64,000 bases of DNA from Cytospora piceicola (lineage: Eukaryota > Ascomycota > Sordariomycetes > Diaporthales > Cytosporaceae). A program made the position numbers and the translations under genes. This document shows, one piece after another, positions 57,883 through 64,000 of this stretch (the first letter of the stretch is position 1; each line of letters begins with the position of its first letter). Under the pieces are notes generated by a model. It was given only the letters and a program-made list of their open reading frames with translations, did not search any database and was not told the DNA's origin. Where the stretch lies: the NCBI GenBank assembly GCA_023375675.1, contig JALQBC010000025.1, positions 62,001 through 126,000 of the forward strand, given 5' to 3'.

Positions 57883-59082
57883 GTGGCTGATACACTCATG
57901 AAGTTCGGTGGTGACTCCCACAAACATTTGATCTCACTGCTTGCAACGTACGAGCAGTTTGGGATATTCTATCTGGTCTTCCCATGGGCCGAGGCCCATC
58001 TCCAGAGCTGTTGGAATCAGAACCCGGAACCAGACTCGAACCACGAAGCAATCCACTGGCTGGCCGAGCAATGCAGTGGAATTGCTGATGCCCTCATTCA
58101 TATACATCGTTATGAGACCAGCGTCATCAAGCAACGTACTGGGTTCAAAGAGGGTGAATCACAACCGGTTGCCATTCAACCCAGAGACCGTAAGGGTAGC
58201 TACCGTATTCGACAGCGATTCGGCCGCCACGGTGATATCAAGCCAGAGAACATATTATGGTTCCGTGATCCGAACAAAGAGAACGATAGAGGAGTACTGA
58301 AGATCTCAGACTTTGGTCTGACTGAATTTACCACCCGACACAGCCAATGCTACCAGCGGAATACTCAAATCGCGCATTCTACTTGCTACAGGCCACCTGA
58401 GTGTGACCTCGAAGGGGCAGCCGTTGGCCAATCCTATGATATCTGGACCCTTGGCTGTCTGTACCTGGAACTCATCGTCTGGCAGCTAGGCGGCTGGAGT
58501 CTGCTTTAAACCTTCCGCGATCGGAGACGGCTACCGGATCCCATGCGTCGTAATATGACTACAGAGACGTTCTTCGAGATAGTTCGATGCCAAGATACTA
58601 ATACAGTCGGGGCTATGATCAAGCCAGCAGTCACAAAGGTAAGTAGTCCAGACACATCTGCATTCTCATGTCCACTGGCTCAGATTTGCCATGAGCAAAT
58701 GACATACGACTGACTCCAACAGTTTATCCTGGATCTCCATTTTCACCGTGCATGCACCAATTATTTCCACGAGTTCCTGAACCTGGTCGAGGAGGACATG
58801 CTTCTCGTTAAATCGCCAAACCCAAATGAGAGGGGGCGAGCGAGCATCGCGCAGCTCAACTACAGGCTCTCGAATATGCTTGTCAAGTGCAAAGAAGACA
58901 CAGATTATGCGTCCCGACCTGCGCCTTGGTATAGACGTCCATCAGACTGTAGGAAAATGGTGGAAGCTGTCGAGACCAATGTGGCAAAGGTGCCCGCAGA
59001 AATACTTCGATGGAAAGACATACGCGTTCACACAGGCAAGACTTTGCCAAGGGGCCACCTAATCAAGTCTCAGAGAGTATGA
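57883..59082 (+). pseudogene. Protein-kinase pseudogene (C-lobe only, premature TAA)
   Basis: Segments 57883-58638 and 58723-59082 (84-bp intron, GTAAGT to CCAACAG, phase 0) read as one kinase C-lobe: HLISLLATYEQFGIFYLVFPWAEAHL, catalytic loop RHGDIKPENIL, metal site ISDFGL, YRPPE and SYDIWTLGCLYLELI. The frame is broken by a TAA at 58507-58509 after GGWSLL; a CAA codon hit by C-to-T at CpA would give it. There is also no ATG or glycine loop/lysine region upstream: an in-frame TAA precedes the preserved part within 20 bp. The reading after the stop (FFEIVRCQDTNTVGAMIKPAVTKFILDLHFH) continues the family, so it is a relic and not a short gene. Its family is the same broad HET-associated kinase group as the neighbour, but it is not a recent copy. 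Confidence 0.85.
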
Positions 59083-60927
59083 CAGTCCGGTATGGTATTC
59101 ATCTTTCAAATAGTGTCTCCAAGGCACATGTACATGTATCGGCTGTCCTCCTTACTTAGCGCTGGAATTTTTCTATGTGCTTATATTGTTTCCTGGTACT
59201 GGAACCTACTGCCATCTTCTTGTGTTGCAAGTTATACATATATGTTATTATCAGGAAATGTTTTATCAAAGGCTCTTAATGGTGATCACAGGCATTTATC
59301 TTATGCCCAATCGCAAGAGTTTGCACATGTGTCTCCTCCCAAAATGATCAAGGGCTCTTGTTTCCCAGCCGTATCATTCTTGTCAGTCTTGACACCCTTC
59401 GAGCAGCCTCATCCTCGACTTTACGCACAACTCGAACAACGAGGTCCTCCACGTGTGATGTGCAGGTTGTTGCTGCCGAAAACCCCGCTTGCATCACCTG
59501 AAGTGCTTTGGTGACCAATTCATAACCAGCGGGCTTGTTAATAAACCGATTTGACTCCTTCACCAAGCGGAGCTTACACTGTACCAGTGAAGTCGTGGAA
59601 AATTGCCAACAACGATCTCTGAAGTTCCATTTCCCATATAGGTGACCTTTGACTTCACCTGCTCAAGCCTCCTTACGTGAACGGTTTTCCTGGGTGTAAT
59701 GGTGACGACACTGACCAGTTGACCTCACCGACCTCACCAATCCCATCAGCAATGCGGCAACCGAGCCTGACTGATTGCAACAGGTATTTAATGGAGACAA
59801 GGGAGACTACACATTCATCCACCCGTCCGTCATGAAGATAGAACCGGATGTATCATGATCGTTTTTTGAAGCCATTGTGAATTCTGGTCTCGAATGTGCA
59901 AATCTCTCTCTTGTGTTTCTACCTACGTCCCGATATTATCTTAGGTGTGTTATATGCCCTGACTCGGTGTGTAGAATTGCATTGGCGGTATTCAGGGTGG
60001 TGGTAGCAACGACTGCGAACGGCTGATATCAGCGGAACTGTCCTGACTCCCGGCCATGCCTTTATCTATCAGCATTCCGACTTGACGCTCTACTCAACCT
60101 GCTTGGCTGCAAAGTCACATGGTCGATGTATTCAGTCTTTTGGGAAGTCGGGGGAGACAATAACGTGGAGATGAAGATCCCAGATACAAATGATTGGATG
60201 TCACTCACAAGTGCTTACAATGTACATATATGCCAGAAGATATAGCAACTTCGATAAAGAATGAATGGTGATAGGTGACTGTGACCTTCTACTAGAACCG
60301 TGGATACAATGATGTGCGGCTACCTGCGTGATTACTTAGTATTACCTTGTTATCTCCCACGATATCTTTTCTGCTAGTCGATATGAAAAGGAAACATTCT
60401 GGTTTATTTAACTTCCTTGCCAGCGGGTTAGTTGTTATGGATCTGGACCTCTGTACTTTATCATTGCAGTAATTATGGGAAAAGTACGGAGGGTCGTCCT
60501 TATAAAAATCAAGTTGGTAGCGAGGAAAGAATATCAAGTTCGATATGTTGCGATAGTTACGAAAGAACAAATATATAGAGGCGAAAAAAGCCTGCGCAAC
60601 CAGAAAGATTGAAAATACGTACCGCTTGCTCTCGCTTTCATCCTACCCTAAGGTGGCCTACGGCAAGATCATGACCGTTGTCGTGCTCCACCGAAGGTTG
60701 ATATTCAAGTCCCTCGCCAGCGATAGACCCTCTCCAGCCAGTAAGCAAGCAGCCTTTTGTAAAATTGTTGCCCAGCGTAAGTCACCTCAGTTCTCATGAC
60801 TGGCAGAGCAGCTTGAGAGTCACATCCCCGATGTGTAAATATCTAGGATACGAGAGTGAATCGCAGAATTTTCGGTTACCTAGGGTTACAGTTCAGTCAC
60901 GTCCAAGAAAACTTCCACGACAAGGCC

Positions 60928-60935
60928 TATATAAA
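60928..60935 (+). promoter_or_regulatory. TATA box candidate
   Basis: TATATAAA about 300 bp upstream of the ATG at 61239 and just before the duplicated leader. It is a good fungal TATA sequence, but no transcription data are available. Confidence 0.45.
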
Positions 60936-60957
60936 CCCGCCGTGCCTCTAGATCCCG

Positions 60958-61133
60958 ATAACAAGAAACAAAGCAAGAAGCCCAAAGCAGTGAGAATACC
61001 ACACGTCTTGAGAGAGCTCAGCCAGAGGAGACAAAACAAGACAACATAACAAAAAACAAAGCAAAAAGCCTCAAGCAGCGAAAACACCAAACGTCGTCAG
61101 AGCTCTCAGCCAGACAAGACAAAACAGAGAACA
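60958..61133. repeat. 88-bp imperfect tandem duplication, A-rich
   Basis: Copy 1 begins at 60958 and copy 2 at 61046. Both read ATAACAARAAACAAAGCAARA and continue through a shared AGAGCTCAGCCAGA-type block to ACAAAACA. Most differences are single A/G or C/T changes. Confidence 0.8.
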
Positions 61134-61238
61134 TAGAACAGCAAAGCCGTCTACCGAGTACGCCATAGTCAGAATCCGAGACGCAAGAGACACCCTCCAT
61201 ACAACCAAGCCACCCCGAGCGCATACTACACCGAAAGT

Positions 61239-61364
61239 ATGGCCGACCAAGCCGTCCAAGCCGTCCAGGAGTTTTATTGCCTGAATTGCAGGCGGCTCCA
61301 GTACCATGACCAGATAGGTCAGCAGTGGGTCTGTCGGCATTGCAAAAGGGCCACACTCGTTTAG
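61239..61364 (+). CDS. Candidate 41-residue CxxC/CxxC zinc-ribbon-like microprotein
   Basis: ATG to TAG, 41 codons. The protein has two Cys pairs, Cys14-x2-Cys17 and Cys32-x2-Cys35, separated by 14 residues, with Tyr13-Cys-Leu-Asn-Cys and Val-Cys-Arg-His-Cys. That spacing fits a zinc ribbon or a rubredoxin-like knuckle. A TATA-like box and an A-rich leader precede it. It has no signal peptide, so cytosolic or nuclear location is expected. I do not recognise it, and the frame is short enough that chance is a real alternative; the paired cysteines are the only positive evidence. Confidence 0.4.
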   Translation: MADQAVQAVQEFYCLNCRRLQYHDQIGQQWVCRHCKRATLV

Positions 61365-62086
61365 CATGGAGAGCCGGGGATCGTCCGCCTATCATGACAA
61401 AGGTCATCTCAATTTCAGGAATTTCAGTGTGTGGCCTCCCTAAACTACTTGATACCATAAGCCAGTCAGGTAGTGGTTAAGGATAATTCTCTATTGGAGG
61501 TACACAATACAAATCATTGGTGCATTGCAATAATACTAAGTGACAAACTTGGCTTGCCTGTAGGTTTGTTAGCCGGATCTGTGTATTCAACACATGTGTA
61601 GCTGTGGTACTCTGAATCATCAGGAATGAGTACTAACAGCAGGATACACCAACTTTTCAATTGAAGTTGATGGTCGTATTTGTTGAACTCACTAATAATG
61701 GAATTAACGTGTATCTGTAGATGTTCCACAGTAGGAACTACGTGAACCCTTTTGGCTAAAACCTACTCACGGGAAGAAGGGTGTATGATTCCAAATGTAA
61801 ACAGATGAGCTCAAGGGCAGTCAGATAAAACTGTAGGTCAGGTTCCTCTCCCCGGATAGCCTCGCTCTCGGCAACAAAGCTGCCACAGCTTGTCGTCACA
61901 AACTTGGCTATATGCTTATTGCAACGAAACTCCTTGAGATCTGCATTAACGATCGGGCCATGACCTGCCGAATAGGATAGAGCTCGTCCGCGTCCACATG
62001 CTTTACTTTAGGGTTGTGGCGCCAGGGCTTGGCACTCATAAGATAGGCATTGGCGAGAGAGCTCCTGTCTTGTCTCCTTGCGGACG
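61365..62086. other. Intergenic or decayed sequence
   Basis: No intact gene. It could contain decayed 3' parts of the MFS gene whose remnant is at 62087-62380, but I could not read any. Confidence 0.45.
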
Positions 62087-62380
62087 GCCCAAGTACGACA
62101 GGCCGGAGATTGTCGGGTTGAAGCCGTGTTGGCCCTCAAACACGTCGGCAAAGGTAAGCAGAAGGAAATATAGCGTCCCGGAGACGAAGGCCACATAGAT
62201 GGAGATGACCAGCAAGATAGTCGGCTTAATCAGCAGACTGCACATGTGCAAGGCCGGCTTGTTTCGGCGAGAGGCGGCTCGCAGTTCCGAGCTTAGAGTG
62301 AAGTCCTTGTTGCCGGTGGTGTCGCGAGGATGGTTGGTCTTACTCTCAAGGAGGACGTTTGGATACGTCTCGCTATGATG
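62087..62380 (-). pseudogene. MFS multidrug transporter remnant
   Basis: A central fragment of a DHA1-type MFS protein: ETYPNVLLESKT, then a basic loop, LLIKPTILLVISIYVAFVSGTLYFLLLTFADVF and EGQHGFNPTISGLSYLG. This corresponds to the loop after helix 6, helices 7-8 and the start of helix 9 of such transporters. It has no start codon, no N-terminal half and no readable continuation after SYLG, where the frame turns into unrelated sequence. It is therefore a truncated relic. Confidence 0.75.
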
Positions 62381-62983
62381 AACTCAGCCATCCACGCCTG
62401 ATGGCCAAACTGCCCCTAAGATCAAATGCTAGCTCCCATCCGCGATCAAGGGCTGGTAACATGTTGTAATTGTGATCGGGAATCTTTGTCATATTTTCGC
62501 GCGAATACGTATATGTATATACAGACAGCCTAGTAAGGGGTCAACCCTTGCGCAGTCAAGGAGAAGACAAAGAGGCGGGGGGGGAGGGCAGAGCACCACT
62601 TACAGCTCCGCTAATATCGAGTCCAGACATAAGAAAGGTGATACCGCTTTAGCACGTATAAAATAAATTTAAGGCGATGCGATGACGAGTTGAAGGTCTG
62701 CGAAGCTGAACTTTAGTCGAATTGATCTGACCGCGGCATCCTCGTAGGATTCATAAGAGGCCTAAGAGGCAGAGCAGAAATACGAACATGTGGCACACTT
62801 GATCACCATATCCAAAAGCCAGGCGGTACCTTACGTGTAACAGGGTCAACGGTCAGCACATTTCCTTGAGCACTTCGTGTTCACAATCTAGGAAGGAAGA
62901 CAAGTATATAGCCTCCATCTAGCACAGCAACCCCGATTCGGCTGCAACACCTATCGCGAACAAGAACCCACGAACAGACAATA
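62381..62983. other. Intergenic, nothing supported
   Basis: Contains a G-run near 62578-62587 and a TATATA-type sequence around 62505-62520. The start of the AIM24-like gene should lie near its right end, but no ATG in frame was found. Confidence 0.45.
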
Positions 62984-64000
62984 TCATATTATCCTGGCCA
63001 ATACGGCCAACAGTACCCTCCTCCCCCACAAGGGGATACTTATCCAGCACAAGCCTACCATTCCCCCCATCGTACGTACCAATTCGAAAACCCCCACCCC
63101 TGGAAGAACAAGTCACTGACCAGCTCTTAATGCATCTCAACAATATCCTCCTCCTCCTCCACAAGGCTATCCGCTTCAGGGTCAAGCTCCCCAGGGTCAT
63201 GCCCCCCCGGGCTATACACCCCCAGCCCACGTCCCAACAGGCCCCATCGTAGCGCCCCAGCCGGCCCCGTCGTCAAGCTCCGGCATGATGGCGGTAAGCG
63301 ACCACGGGACCTTCGCCGGCGGAAGCTACACCATCACCCACCATCACCGACCGGGACACCAACACCATTCTGACGGTCGACCTCGCGCAGGGGGGCGTCG
63401 TCAAGTCCCAGCCCGGGGCCAGGATCCACATGAGCGGCATGGTGCAGCTGGGCGGCAAGGTCAAGTTTAGCTTCGGCAAGCTGTTCACCGGCGGCGACAT
63501 GGCCGAGTCCACGTACACCGGCCACGGCAAGGTGACGCTGGGGCCCACGCTGTGTTCGGCAACGTCATCACGCTGCCGGTCGACGGGAGGACCCAGTGGA
63601 AGATGGGCAAGGACGCGTTCCTGGCTTGCACGGCCGAGGTGAGGAAGGAGACCAAGGCGCAGGGCCTTGGGAACGCGCTGCTCAGTGGGGAGGATATGTT
63701 CGTGTACAATGTCGTTGGGAACGGGCTGACGTGGATAAAGAGTTTCGCAGCTGTTGACAGGATCGATGTAAGCCCTATTACCACTGCATATAATTCTAGC
63801 GAGGCTTGGACTTATCTTGTTGGATTATCTGCTAACTTATGAACTAGCTACGACCCGCCGAGCAGCACATCGTCGACAACGGTCACCTGGTGGCGTGGAG
63901 CTACGGTTACAAGATCGAAAAGGCAGGGGGCGGGATGATGACCAGCCTGAAGACCGGGGAGGGTCTCGTATGTCGCTTCACGGGACCGGGATCCATCCAT
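62984..64000 (+). pseudogene. AIM24-family gene with two frame breaks, continues past the window
   Basis: Readable exons: from about 62984 (SYYPGQYGQQYPPPPQG) to 63071; from 63124 (SQQYPPPPPQGYP...) after a 52-bp GTACGT-ACCAG intron; and from 63848 after an 80-bp intron (GTAAGC to AACTAG). The AIM24/DUF124 domain is clear: SDHGTFAGGSYTI, DTNTILTVDLAQGG, KPG-like SQPGARIHMSG, FGKLFTGGDMAESTYTGHG, DAFLACTAEVRKETKAQGL and DNGHLVAWSY. Two breaks disrupt it. A 10-bp duplication near 63340-63352 turns the expected His-Arg-Asp-Thr-Asn junction out of frame, and a 2-bp TG insertion near 63551 shifts it again; the two together restore the original frame. The start codon is not found. The family (yeast AIM24, mitochondrial organisation) also has non-mitochondrial fungal members. 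Sequencing error is the alternative. Confidence 0.72.

Larger units (their letters stand above)
59083..61238. other. Intergenic; tandem duplication at the right end
   Basis: No gene seen in 59.1-60.7 kb. The last 300 bp hold a TATA candidate and an 88-bp tandem duplication ahead of a tiny ORF, listed separately. Confidence 0.5.

Noticed and set aside
57652..57927. Minus-strand frame upstream of the kinase relic
   Set aside because: Overlaps the start of the relic, has no homology I can recognise and no splice-consistent neighbours.

Overview
The window looks like nuclear DNA of a filamentous ascomycete (Pezizomycotina, most likely Sordariomycetes). Genes are split by short GT-AG introns, mostly 46-100 bp with CTAAC/CTGAC-like branch sites. 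Gene content is typically fungal: an ABCC transporter, a HET-domain protein, a UstY-family protein, a nitronate monooxygenase, a cytochrome P450, a GH125 mannosidase, a Hul5-type HECT ligase, a poly(A)-binding protein and an AIM24-like relic. Exon joins were made by hand from splice signals, reading phase and family expectation; no alignment or RNA evidence was available.

Layout. 1-3339 (-): 5' two thirds of an ABCC transporter running off the left edge. 4226-5713 (-): single-pass membrane protein of unknown role. 6927-7425 (-): an ORF broken by one stop. 7431-10086 (-): universal stress protein with a long disordered N-terminus. 11327-11878: AT-rich, TIR-flanked transposon relic. 12725-13787 (-): mitochondrial ribosomal protein uS7m. 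14-21 kb is almost empty except for a small dsRNA-binding-like protein at 16654-17143 (-). 21441-23782: a divergent pair, described below. 24744-26464 (+): nitronate monooxygenase. 26635-28620 (-): F-box protein. 29776-32230 (-): fungal membrane protein whose model needs two GC-AG introns. 33932-35954 (-): P450. 36953-39315 (-): poly(A)-binding protein. 41143-44757 (+): HECT ligase. 45072-47127 (-): GH125. 47962-49311 (-): MFS transporter. 50455-51399 (-): two-TM coiled-coil protein. 52029-59082: HET-domain protein, intact kinase and decayed kinase. 60.9-61.4 kb: tiny CxxC/CxxC ORF behind an 88-bp tandem duplication. 62-64 kb: MFS remnant and an AIM24-family gene with two frame breaks.

The most interesting item is at 21.4-23.8 kb. 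A 132-residue secreted precursor has four Lys-Arg-(Glu)-Glu/Asp-Leu-Tyr repeats. It is transcribed away from a UstYa/DUF3328 protein that carries both HxxHC and HCxD motifs. This is the minimal architecture of a dikaritin (ustiloxin-type) RiPP locus, and the core repeats are not ones I recognise. It is compact: no methyltransferase, tyrosinase or peptidase is visible beside it; the nearest enzyme gene is the nitronate monooxygenase.

Decay is visible in several places: two in-frame stops that fit C-to-T change at CpA (RIP-like), frame breaks in the AIM24-like gene, an MFS remnant and an AT-rich TIR element. The right third is therefore a mixture of housekeeping genes and accessory, degenerating DNA.
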